Assembly (NCBI RefSeq): GCF_002846575.1
Contig: NZ_PJND01000007.1
Span: 1,798,001 to 1,862,000 of the forward strand
Source: Flavobacterium lindanitolerans
Lineage (GTDB): Bacteria > Bacteroidota > Bacteroidia > Flavobacteriales > Flavobacteriaceae
Direction of reading: 5' to 3'
Length of the DNA stretch: 64,000 nucleotides
Of this stretch, positions 8,720-18,505 are shown piece after piece. The position numbers and the translations under genes were made by a program. Under the pieces are notes generated by a model. That model did no database searches and was not told the DNA's origin. It worked only from the letters and a program-made list of their open reading frames with translations. Position 1 is the stretch's first letter. Every line of letters starts with the position of its first letter.

Positions 8720-9730
8720 CTACACATTAAAATTTTGTTTTGGTAAAATAGATTCAAATTGTTTTACGGTTTCGTCTAAAGATAGGGTTGATTTTCCTCC
8801 AGCCGCATTAATATGCCCTCCACCGTTAAAATAGTCGCGGGCAAATTGGTTGACATCAAAGTTGCCCTGCGAACGGAATGAAATCTTAATAATTCCTTCT
8901 TCTTTATTTTCGATAAATATGGCTGTGAAAATAATTCCACGTATGGTCAGTCCATAGTTTACAATGCCTTCCGTGTCACCTTTCACATAATGAAACTCAT
9001 CGAGTTCCTGCTGTGTCAGTTTGATGTAGGAGGTTTTGTATTCCGGCAGCACCTTCATATTTTGCAATGCTCTTCCCAAAAGCTGAAGCCTGTGATAAGA
9101 ATTGTTGTCAAACAATGAATTGTGGATGTCTCCGTTTTCTACGCCAATATCCAGCAACTCAGCCACAACGCGATGGGTCATACTGGTTGTTGAAGGGAAA
9201 CGGAAAGAACCGGAATCTGTTACTATTCCCGTATACAGGCAGGAAGCAATAGTTTTGTCAATCAGGTTTTTATGGCCTAAAAACAAGATGAAATTATAAA
9301 TCATCTCGCAAGTAGATCCGAAATTTGTATCAGAATAAGTATAAATCGCATAATTGTCCGGTTTCTGATGATGGTCTATCATAATAAACGGCACTGTTAA
9401 CTTCGATAATACGCTTTCCATTTCTCCCGTTCTGTGAAGTGCATTGAAATCTAACGTAAAGACTAATTCTGCTTTTTGGAGAACTGTTGTAACATTTGTT
9501 TTGTCTTTTTCATAAATCAGTACGGCTTCAGAACCGGGCAGCCAGGCCAGAAATTCAGGAAATTCATTTGGAGCAATCACTACGGCATCATGGCCTAGTT
9601 TTTTTAGCAGGTGGCATAATCCAAGGGTAGACCCCATAGCATCACCATCTGGACTTCGGTGCGGAATAATTGCAATCTTTTTAGGCGATACCAATAATTC
9701 CTGTATCCCTTTAATATCTTCTTCTTTCAT
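8720..9730 (-). CDS. DHH family phosphoesterase, NrnA-like
   Basis: The 336-residue protein shows the DHH/DHHA1 architecture: HRSPDGDAMGS at residues 24-34, a second metal motif LDFNALHR near 93-100, the DHH triplet at 119-121, and the C-terminal GGGHINAAGG near residue 310. Such enzymes degrade very short RNA or dephosphorylate pAp, and some cleave linear dinucleotides. The exact substrate cannot be decided here. It acts in the cytoplasm with Mn or Mg. It is the first gene of the leftward run that continues into gldI 4 nt later, so it probably shares that transcript. Confidence 0.92.
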   Translation of the reverse strand: MKEEDIKGIQELLVSPKKIAIIPHRSPDGDAMGSTLGLCHLLKKLGHDAVVIAPNEFPEFLAWLPGSEAVLIYEKDKTNVTTVLQKAELVFTLDFNALHRTGEMESVLSKLTVPFIMIDHHQKPDNYAIYTYSDTNFGSTCEMIYNFILFLGHKNLIDKTIASCLYTGIVTDSGSFRFPSTTSMTHRVVAELLDIGVENGDIHNSLFDNNSYHRLQLLGRALQNMKVLPEYKTSYIKLTQQELDEFHYVKGDTEGIVNYGLTIRGIIFTAIFIENKEEGIIKISFRSQGNFDVNQFARDYFNGGGHINAAGGKSTLSLDETVKQFESILPKQNFNV

Positions 9731-9798
9731 AGATTGCGAAATTACATTTTTTTGCTATAATAATTAATAAAATTAAGGAATGTAGTAATACAAATGCA

Positions 9799-11073
9799 TT
9801 ATAAATCTTTCAGGTCTTTTCGCCTGATTTTCTGATAAACAATATGTTTTGGTCCTTTAACGATTTGAGAGTGATAGATTCCTACAGAACCTGAACAGAA
9901 ATAAGCCACCAGGCAGGCCAATGCGACATAAATTCCACAATCTACTCCAAAGAGTTCCATTCCCATGATGCTACAGGCAACAGGCGTATGTGTGGCGCCC
10001 GAAAAAACAGCAACAAAACCCATACCCGCCAAAAGTGCCACAGGCAGCGGAATCAAACCTGAAAGTGCACTCCCTAAGGTTGCACCAACAAAAAACAAAG
10101 GTGTCACTTCGCCTCCTTTAAATCCGGCGCCTAACGTAAATCCGGTAAAAAGTATTTTAAGTAAAAAATCAAAATTGTCACTCTGGTTTTGGAAAGAATC
10201 CACAATGGCAGGTATCCCCAATCCGATAAATTTTGTAGTATGGAAGCTGAAAATAACAATCGCAAGGATAATTCCACCCACAAATGGTCTTAAAGGTGGA
10301 TATGGAATGTATTTCGAAAAAAGGCGTCCCCAAAAATGAGTTGTTCTTGAAAATAGCATAGCTGCGAGTCCAAAAAGAATGCCGGCAGGAACTATCCAAA
10401 ATAAATTCATGGCAGTAAGCTCCGGAACAAAAGGAATGGAATAGTGGGTGTGTTTTACAGGCAATAGCTCTACCGTATAATAAGCAATGTAGGCGGTCAT
10501 AAAAGATGGAACGATGCTGTTGATTCGTATTTTGCTGAAATACAAAACCTCAAGAGCAAAGAGGGCTCCGGCCAATGGTGTTCCAAAAATGGAAGCAAAT
10601 CCCGCACTTATTCCTATTATTAATATCGTTTTTCGTTCTTCAGGCTGTAATTTAAACAGAAGTGTAAACTGGTCGGATAGGGCACCGCCCATTTGAACGG
10701 CAGTTCCTTCACGTCCGGCAGAACCGCCAAAAAGATGTGTGATGATGGTTCCTGCTAACACCAGTGGTGCCATTATAAAAGGAATGGTTTTCTTCGGATT
10801 ATCATATTCCTCTAAAATCAGATTGTTTCCTTTTACTGCTTCTTTGCCATAATAGTAATACAGAAGCCCTATCATCAGGCCTCCAACAGGCAATAAGGAA
10901 ATAATCCAATAATTATTTTCTCTGTAAGAAGTAGCCCATTCAAGCAAGAAAAGAAAGAGGGCCGAAGCTAATCCTGAAAGTATTCCTGTAAGCAAACAGA
11001 TTATTATCCATTTGAAAAAAGAAGATAAATGATTTTGAATACCTGTTGATTCCATGTTCATGGGTTCGTTCAT
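9799..11073 (-). CDS. CLC-family anion transporter, probable fluoride/proton antiporter type
   Basis: The 424-residue membrane protein has the CLC signature regions. GREGT at 120-124 supplies the gating Glu122, GGEVTP lies in the second half, and many hydrophobic helices are present. The first selectivity loop reads GNNLI (82-86) in place of the chloride-type GSGIP. GNNL together with GREGT matches what I recall of the CLC-F clade, which exports fluoride in exchange for protons. The fluoride assignment is therefore from family knowledge plus motif. The region upstream of the start does not show a recognisable fluoride riboswitch. An alternative call is a generic voltage-gated chloride channel family protein. 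Confidence 0.88.
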   Translation of the reverse strand: MNEPMNMESTGIQNHLSSFFKWIIICLLTGILSGLASALFLFLLEWATSYRENNYWIISLLPVGGLMIGLLYYYYGKEAVKGNNLILEEYDNPKKTIPFIMAPLVLAGTIITHLFGGSAGREGTAVQMGGALSDQFTLLFKLQPEERKTILIIGISAGFASIFGTPLAGALFALEVLYFSKIRINSIVPSFMTAYIAYYTVELLPVKHTHYSIPFVPELTAMNLFWIVPAGILFGLAAMLFSRTTHFWGRLFSKYIPYPPLRPFVGGIILAIVIFSFHTTKFIGLGIPAIVDSFQNQSDNFDFLLKILFTGFTLGAGFKGGEVTPLFFVGATLGSALSGLIPLPVALLAGMGFVAVFSGATHTPVACSIMGMELFGVDCGIYVALACLVAYFCSGSVGIYHSQIVKGPKHIVYQKIRRKDLKDL

Positions 11074-11217
11074 TTAGCAACCGGAACAATTTCTGGTATT
11101 ATAAAAAGACAAAAAACAAGTGCCTGATTAAAAAATTGGTTGTAAACAGTAATGCAATACTACAAAAAAACTTTTTTGTTTTTTTGCCGATGCGTTTTTA
11201 ATTTCAAATAGTAATAG

Positions 11218-11225
11218 TATTTTTG
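11218..11225 (+). promoter_or_regulatory. -7 box TATTTTTG immediately before guaA
   Basis: An exact TAnnTTTG match ends 3 nt before the guaA ATG. If it is used, the message would be leaderless or nearly so. No clear -33 TTTG was found at the usual spacing, so the call is tentative. Confidence 0.4.
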
Positions 11226-11228
11226 CGC

Positions 11229-12758
11229 ATGCAACACAACGTACTTATTTTAGATTTCGGATCGCAATACACACAACTGATTGCGAGAAGGGTTCGCGAA
11301 TTAAATATCTTCTGCGAAATATTCCCATACAATCATTTTCCGAGTGATTTATCCAGTTATAAAGCTGTAATTTTATCAGGAAGTCCTTTTTCTGTAAGAG
11401 CAGAAGATGCACCGCATCCTGACCTGTCACAAATCAGAGGTAAACTGCCAATGCTTGCCGTTTGTTATGGAGCACAATATCTTGCCCACTTTTCAGGAGG
11501 TGAAGTAGCACCTTCCAATATTCGTGAATACGGAAGAGCCAATCTGACTTTTATCAAAGACGATGAAGATTTCTTTGATGATGTACATCTTAACAGCCAG
11601 GTTTGGATGAGCCATAGCGATACTATCAAAAAAATGCCTGAAAATGGCGTAAGGCTGGCAAGTACCAAAGATGTAGAAAATGCGGCCTATAGAATAGAAG
11701 GAGAAACGACTTATGCTATTCAATTCCACCCGGAAGTATACCACTCAACCGATGGAAAACAGATTTTAGAAAACTTCTTGGTTAAGATTGCAAAAGTGCC
11801 TCAAAACTTCACGCCAAATGCATTTGTTGAAGAAATCGTAGCCGAACTTCAGGAAAAAATCAAAAACGATAAAGTAGTTCTTGGTTTATCAGGTGGTGTT
11901 GATTCTACCGTAGCGGCAGTTTTGTTAAACAAGGCCATTGGTGAAAACCTATACTGTATTTTTGTAAATAACGGATTATTGCGCAAAAATGAATTCGAAA
12001 ACGTCCTGGAACAATACAAAGGAATGGGACTCAATGTTAAGGGAGTAGATGCTTCGGCACGTTTTTTGGGTGAGTTGGCAGGAATAGAAGACCCTGAAAC
12101 AAAAAGAAAAACAATCGGACGTGTGTTCATTGAAGTTTTTGACGACGAATCTCATCAATTGGAAGACGTGAAATGGCTTGCCCAGGGAACTATTTATCCT
12201 GATGTAATCGAGTCGGTTTCTGTGAAAGGACCATCGGCAACCATTAAATCCCATCACAATGTGGGAGGTTTGCCGGATTTCATGAAACTAAAAGTTGTAG
12301 AGCCATTGCGTATGCTTTTCAAAGATGAAGTAAGACGAGTAGGTGCTACATTGGGAATCTCTCCGGAATTATTAGGAAGGCATCCTTTTCCCGGACCGGG
12401 ATTATCCATCCGAATCTTAGGCGATATCACTCCGGAAAAGGTGAGAATCCTTCAGGAAGTAGACTCTATCTTTATTGAAGGATTGAAATCACATGGGTTA
12501 TATGACAAGGTTTGGCAGGCAGGCGCAATTCTGCTTCCTGTAAACAGCGTAGGTGTCATGGGAGATGAAAGAACCTATGAAAAAGTAGTTGCCCTGAGAG
12601 CAGTTGAATCAACAGACGGAATGACGGCAGACTGGGTACACTTACCGTATGAATTTTTGATGACGATTTCAAACGAAATTATAAACAAAGTAAAAGGTGT
12701 GAACAGAGTTGTATACGACATCAGCTCAAAACCGCCTGCCACAATTGAGTGGGAATAA
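11229..12758 (+). CDS. guaA: GMP synthase (glutamine-hydrolysing)
   Basis: The 509-residue enzyme converts XMP to GMP using ATP and glutamine. The class I glutamine amidotransferase domain comes first ([17 protein letters not shown], nucleophile Cys79 in AVCYGAQ, later [10 protein letters not shown]). The ATP pyrophosphatase domain follows, with the PP-loop GLSGGVDST near residue 220, and then the C-terminal dimerisation domain ([13 protein letters not shown], ending KPPATIEWE). I start at the ATG at 11229, because the frame opening at 11223 begins with TTG inside the -7 box. Length is normal for the family. It is transcribed away from the CLC gene. Confidence 0.97.
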   Translation: MQHNVLILDFGSQYTQLIARRVRELNIFCEIFPYNHFPSDLSSYKAVILSGSPFSVRAEDAPHPDLSQIRGKLPMLAVCYGAQYLAHFSGGEVAPSNIREYGRANLTFIKDDEDFFDDVHLNSQVWMSHSDTIKKMPENGVRLASTKDVENAAYRIEGETTYAIQFHPEVYHSTDGKQILENFLVKIAKVPQNFTPNAFVEEIVAELQEKIKNDKVVLGLSGGVDSTVAAVLLNKAIGENLYCIFVNNGLLRKNEFENVLEQYKGMGLNVKGVDASARFLGELAGIEDPETKRKTIGRVFIEVFDDESHQLEDVKWLAQGTIYPDVIESVSVKGPSATIKSHHNVGGLPDFMKLKVVEPLRMLFKDEVRRVGATLGISPELLGRHPFPGPGLSIRILGDITPEKVRILQEVDSIFIEGLKSHGLYDKVWQAGAILLPVNSVGVMGDERTYEKVVALRAVESTDGMTADWVHLPYEFLMTISNEIINKVKGVNRVVYDISSKPPATIEWE

Positions 12759-12857
12759 GAAATTGAAAAATTAAATTAATTAAGTCGTTGCTTTTCTCTA
12801 AATTAGTAACGACTTAATAGCTTATAAAACTTATATAGCCTTTAAAGAAAGAATAAA

Positions 12858-14879
12858 ATGAAGCAGTTTTTTTATGTACTTGTATTAATGTTTTTAGTGT
12901 CCTTTACAGCAAAGGCACAGCAAAATGTGAAACACACGGTGTTGAGCGGTGAAACAGTAACACAGATTGCGCAGAAATATAAAGTTACACCTCTGGATAT
13001 TTACACGCTTAATCCTGATGCGAGAAATGGCCTAAAGGAAAATTCGGTTTTGTTGATTCCTTCCAAAGGAACGGTTAAGATTCCGGTTAAAGAGCAAAAA
13101 GTTACAGATACGCCATCCCAAAAGAAAAACGGAACACATACCGTTGCTCCAAAAGAAACCGTTTACGGTCTTGCGAAGCAGTACAATATTTCTGTTTCTG
13201 ATTTAGAAAAAGCAAATCCGGAAATAAAAAACGGGCTAAAAATAGGTCAGGTTCTTACAATACCTAAAAAAGAGCAACAAGCTCCACCACAAGAAACAAA
13301 GCCTACTAAGAAAGAGGAAAGAAAAGCGGAGAAGGCAGAAAAGAAAGCTGAAAAAGAAGAAAAGAAAGAGCTCAAAAATACGGTACAGGATTTTACTCAC
13401 GAAGTACAGCCAAAAGAAACAAAATATTCTATTGCTAAAAAATACGGAATTACTCTTGAAGAATTGGAAAAGAGAAATCCTGAAATCAAAGAAGGTTTGA
13501 AAATAGGGCAGGTATTGATTATTAAAGGTAATCCTTCAAAAGTGGAAACTGCTGATAAAAAATCGGAAACCAGACAGGAAGCTCCAAAACAGGAAACCGC
13601 AGATTCAAATTTCGACAAATATGAAGTAAAACCTAAAGAAACACTTTACAGCCTTTCCAGACAATTTGGCTTAAGCCAAAACGAGTTGATTGATTTGAAT
13701 CCGGAACTGAAAGATGGCGTAAAAGTTGGAATGATGCTGAAAGTTCCTAATACGTTGCCGGTATCAGGCGCTTCGACTAAAAATTTTACGGATTTGACTA
13801 AAACACTTTCGAAAAAAGATAGAAAGGAATTGGTATTGTTGCTGCCTTTTAACCTGGCAAAAATAAGTGGAGATTCGACATCAACTGTTCAGACAAGACT
13901 TAAGAAAGACGGATTCTTAAATATGACTCTCGATTTTTACTCAGGAGCTTTGATGGCTATTGACTCTGCAAAAACATTAGGACTGAATATTGACGTAAAG
14001 ATTTTTGACTCACAGGAAAATAAAAATACATCCAATATTTCAAGCACTTTTGTACAGAATAATCTAACGAAAGCGGATGTGGTAATCGGGCCATTTTATC
14101 AGGCACATGCCGAAAAAACGGCAGAAATGCTGAACCAAAGCAATGTTCCTGTAATTTCACCATTATCAAAAGATAGTGCCAAACTGTATAGCAACCTATA
14201 CCAGTCAATGCCAACGCCGGAATATCTGAGAAATGCGATGTTTGATTACATGAACAGCAAAAATGGTAATATAGTGGCCGTTGTCGACCCTAAAAAAGCA
14301 ACGACCAGAAAATATATTTCAGACAACTATGGCAATGTCCGATTTGCTACTTTTACCGATAAAGGAGGATTGTCTGCAGAAAGCCTGAAATCATTGCTTA
14401 AACCAAATCAGATGAACTATGTTGTTATGGAAACGGCTAGTATCTGGATGATTAAGTCTACAATTACAGCCTTGTTGGCAGCGCAATCCGAATACCAGTT
14501 GCAATTGGTTATTTTGGAATCGAATGAAGCCCTGGATTCTGATGAAATTTTAGTTTCCAATCTTGCTAAGCTAAAAATGATGTATCCTGCCGTGACACGT
14601 GAAAATGATACGCCCGAAGCATTGATTTTTGCGAAAATGTACAAAAAGAAAAACAACATCCTGCCAAACCAGTATGCAACCCGTGGTTTTGATGTTACAT
14701 TTGATGCCATGTTGCGACTTTCGCAAGAAAAAAGCTTTGAAGAAACCATCTATGATGTGGCTACAGAACAAGTAGAAAATAAATTCAACTATAATAGAAA
14801 TCCGGCGGGAGGCTACTCTAATAAAGGTGTTTACATTCTTTATTATGATGAAGACCTGTCTGTTAAAGAAGCAAAATAA
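12858..14879 (+). CDS. Four-LysM protein with C-terminal periplasmic-binding-protein-like domain
   Basis: The 673-residue product has a signal peptide (ending TAKAQ) and four LysM repeats at about residues 26-70, 94-138, 180-225 and 252-297. Each has the form ExxYxLAKxYxIxxxxLxxxNPEIKxGLKIGQVLxIP. A strongly charged Lys/Glu linker separates repeats 2 and 3. From about 325 onward the protein has a type 1 periplasmic-binding fold (LVLLLPFNLAKISGDS, VIGPFYQAHAEKTAEML, VPVISPLSKDS). It should bind peptidoglycan through LysM and sense or hold an unknown ligand. Its stop overlaps the OsmC start by one base, so they are coupled. Confidence 0.87.
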   Translation: MKQFFYVLVLMFLVSFTAKAQQNVKHTVLSGETVTQIAQKYKVTPLDIYTLNPDARNGLKENSVLLIPSKGTVKIPVKEQKVTDTPSQKKNGTHTVAPKETVYGLAKQYNISVSDLEKANPEIKNGLKIGQVLTIPKKEQQAPPQETKPTKKEERKAEKAEKKAEKEEKKELKNTVQDFTHEVQPKETKYSIAKKYGITLEELEKRNPEIKEGLKIGQVLIIKGNPSKVETADKKSETRQEAPKQETADSNFDKYEVKPKETLYSLSRQFGLSQNELIDLNPELKDGVKVGMMLKVPNTLPVSGASTKNFTDLTKTLSKKDRKELVLLLPFNLAKISGDSTSTVQTRLKKDGFLNMTLDFYSGALMAIDSAKTLGLNIDVKIFDSQENKNTSNISSTFVQNNLTKADVVIGPFYQAHAEKTAEMLNQSNVPVISPLSKDSAKLYSNLYQSMPTPEYLRNAMFDYMNSKNGNIVAVVDPKKATTRKYISDNYGNVRFATFTDKGGLSAESLKSLLKPNQMNYVVMETASIWMIKSTITALLAAQSEYQLQLVILESNEALDSDEILVSNLAKLKMMYPAVTRENDTPEALIFAKMYKKKNNILPNQYATRGFDVTFDAMLRLSQEKSFEETIYDVATEQVENKFNYNRNPAGGYSNKGVYILYYDEDLSVKEAK

Positions 14880-15280
14880 TGACATCAAAAGTAACATACC
14901 TGGGAGATTTAAGAACTTCTTCCGTACATCTGCAATCAGGAACCGAAATTCTTTCCGATGCGCCAACCGATAACCATGGAAAAGGTGAAGCTTTTTCCCC
15001 TACAGATTTACTGGCCAATGCGTTGGGTAGCTGTATGATTTCGATTATGGCAATCAAATCAAAAGATATGGACATAAACCTGATAGGTTCGACTGTTGAA
15101 GTAACCAAAATCATGCAGGCAGAACCAAGAAAAATTGCGAAGATTGAAATCGTGATGAATATGTCGGTTGCAGCCGATGATAAAACCAGGACTATATTGG
15201 AAAGAACAGCAATGAATTGCCCGGTTATTCTTAGCCTGAATCCGGATATCGAAAAAGTAATCACCTTTAACTGGAAATAA
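14879..15280 (+). CDS. OsmC family peroxide/osmotic stress protein
   Basis: The 133-residue protein fits the OsmC/Ohr fold: GEAFSPTDLLANALGSCM holds the conserved helix with Cys53, and MNCPVILSLNPDIEKVI carries the second Cys (Cys113). In the family these two cysteines reduce organic hydroperoxides. Size is normal. The ATG overlaps the stop of the LysM gene (TAATG), which indicates translational coupling, and the next gene starts 3 nt after its stop. Cytoplasmic. Confidence 0.9.
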   Translation: MTSKVTYLGDLRTSSVHLQSGTEILSDAPTDNHGKGEAFSPTDLLANALGSCMISIMAIKSKDMDINLIGSTVEVTKIMQAEPRKIAKIEIVMNMSVAADDKTRTILERTAMNCPVILSLNPDIEKVITFNWK

Positions 15281-15283
15281 TCA

Positions 15284-15943
15284 TTGGAAAATTCTCAATT
15301 CATTACTTTTCAGAAATTCAATCTTAAAGAAGATGCTGTCGAACTGGCTAATTTTTTAAAAGAAAGCAAGATAGAGTACCGCATTGAAGATGTTTCTTCC
15401 GGTTTGGATGGTAATTTTGGAGGTTCAGAACTGACAAAGGATTACCTGATAAAACTGCAAAAGGAAGATTTTGAAAAAGCCGATGTTCTTTTGCTACAGC
15501 TTTCGTCTAATCTGGTAGAAACTATTGGTTCAGACCATTATCTGCATGATTTTACAGATGAAGAGCTAAAAGAAATCATCGTTAAGAAAGATGAATGGAG
15601 CCACCTGGATTATTTGCTGGCCCAAAAGATTCTTAAGGAAAGAGGACATGAAATAGCCCCGGAAGAAATAGAAAGGCACAGAAAGCAACGATTGGAAGAT
15701 TTGGCTAAGCCGGAAGAACGTCAGACTACCTGGATTATCATTGGCTATATCATGGCTTTTTTAGGCGGATTTATGGGGATTTTTATAGGATGGTATTTGA
15801 AAACCCATAGAAAAACACTCCCAAACGGCGACCGTGTTTATAATTATATCGAATCCGACAGGAAACAAGGTGGCAGAATCCTGACACTAAGTATAATTTC
15901 TCTTGTGTTTTGGATTGGAGTCAGAATCTATTTTTCCAAATAA
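15284..15943 (+). CDS. DUF2007-type protein with two membrane helices, TTG start
   Basis: The frame has no ATG near its beginning. The only suitable start is TTG at 15284, giving MENSQFITFQKFNLKEDAVELANFL. The N-terminal ~75 residues match the DUF2007 (putative signal-transducing) pattern: a strand, a helix and EYRIEDVSSGLDG. A charged helical middle follows, then two hydrophobic segments (TWIIIGYIMAFLGGFMGIFIG and ILTLSIISLVFWIGVRIYF). This predicts a cytoplasmic sensor-like domain anchored in the inner membrane. It abuts the next gene directly (stop 15943, start 15944). The role is unknown. Confidence 0.75.
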   Translation: MENSQFITFQKFNLKEDAVELANFLKESKIEYRIEDVSSGLDGNFGGSELTKDYLIKLQKEDFEKADVLLLQLSSNLVETIGSDHYLHDFTDEELKEIIVKKDEWSHLDYLLAQKILKERGHEIAPEEIERHRKQRLEDLAKPEERQTTWIIIGYIMAFLGGFMGIFIGWYLKTHRKTLPNGDRVYNYIESDRKQGGRILTLSIISLVFWIGVRIYFSK

Positions 15944-16174
15944 ATGGACGAACAGAAAAAGCTTCTCATAAAATTAGCCCATACCAAAATGCCTTTCGGA
16001 AAGTATGAAGGCCGGTATCTGATAGATTTGCCGGAATACTATGTTGTTTGGTACAGCAATAAAGGTTTTCCAAAAGGAGAGTTAGGACAGCAATTGCAAT
16101 TGGTTTATGAATTGAAATTAAACGGATTGGAAGAACTCGTCAGAAATATAAAGAAACAATACGCCAAACCTTGA
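15944..16174 (+). CDS. DUF3820 family small protein
   Basis: The 76-residue product matches DUF3820 (MPFGKYEGRYLIDLPEYYVVW, then KGFPKGELGQQLQLVYELK). The family is small, cytoplasmic and named after a putative quorum-sensing-related factor in other bacteria. A nuclease-associated role has also been suggested, and nothing here decides. Its start directly follows the previous stop and a strong terminator follows its end, so it closes the operon that begins with the LysM gene. Confidence 0.85.
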   Translation: MDEQKKLLIKLAHTKMPFGKYEGRYLIDLPEYYVVWYSNKGFPKGELGQQLQLVYELKLNGLEELVRNIKKQYAKP

Positions 16175-16185
16175 GTTGGCAGCAA

Positions 16186-16220
16186 CAAAAAAAGCCTGTG
16201 AAATTTCACAGGCTTTATCT
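16186..16220. terminator. Bidirectional terminator, perfect 13-bp arms
   Basis: A perfect palindrome (16191-16203 with 16204-16216, core gcctgtga / tcacaggc) sits between the convergent DUF3820 and RDD genes. It has A-rich and T-rich flanks. Confidence 0.88.
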
Positions 16221-16232
16221 TTTGTTTAAAAA

Positions 16233-16604
16233 TTATTTGTTGACCACTCTTGTTTTTGCTAAGTCGTCACCCAGTCTTGGCTTATCGATAAGCACCAGAA
16301 TAGCATCAAGTAACGGAATAAATAAAGTTATATTTCTTGTGGCGCTGGTAGCATAGTCTCCTTCTAAAGAAGAACCATCTTGTTTAACGGCTGCATACTT
16401 TATCAGCTTTTTGCCAATGCTTTGCCCGCCCGGGAGCGCATCTCTTAACAGGTAATAGCCAATGCCAAGTAGCCATCCTATGTAGGAGATTATCCCAATA
16501 CCGGCAAGAACCGCTATAAAAGAAAACACAAACATTGGGATGTACGCAATAATACCGTCAATAAAGATCCCAAGAAATCGATTTAATTTTGATACTTCTG
16601 TCAT
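16233..16604 (-). CDS. RDD family membrane protein
   Basis: The 123-residue protein has the RDD layout: an N-terminal NRFLGIFIDGIIAYIP (here R-x-x-x-x-x-x-D), two hydrophobic helices (MFVFSFIAVLAGIGIISYIG and WLLGIGYYLLRDALPG), and the conserved GGQSIGKKLIKYAAV turn. A third hydrophobic stretch (LFIPLLDAILVLI) is near the end. RDD proteins are inner-membrane proteins, some of which exchange ions, but the substrate is not known. It is a single gene, divergent from pyrG. Confidence 0.85.
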   Translation of the reverse strand: MTEVSKLNRFLGIFIDGIIAYIPMFVFSFIAVLAGIGIISYIGWLLGIGYYLLRDALPGGQSIGKKLIKYAAVKQDGSSLEGDYATSATRNITLFIPLLDAILVLIDKPRLGDDLAKTRVVNK

Positions 16605-16735
16605 AATAATTTTTATTTGGTTGATTATAGACTAAAATACAAATTATTTTAACAAAATTGAATTTATTTAAAATAAATTAATGTAAAATCTTTTTTGCCA
16701 ACCAAACAGCCACTAAATTTTTTCAAAAAAAATAA

Positions 16736-18436
<1,701 letters not shown>

Positions 18437-18505
18437 TATTTGAAGGCAACTTCAGTAAAGAACTCACGCGTTAGATGCGTAATTAAATTAATTATTTAGA
18501 ATACA

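Noticed and set aside
11074..11222. Fluoride riboswitch upstream of the CLC gene
   Set aside because: No conserved fluoride-aptamer core was found on the minus strand in this interval.
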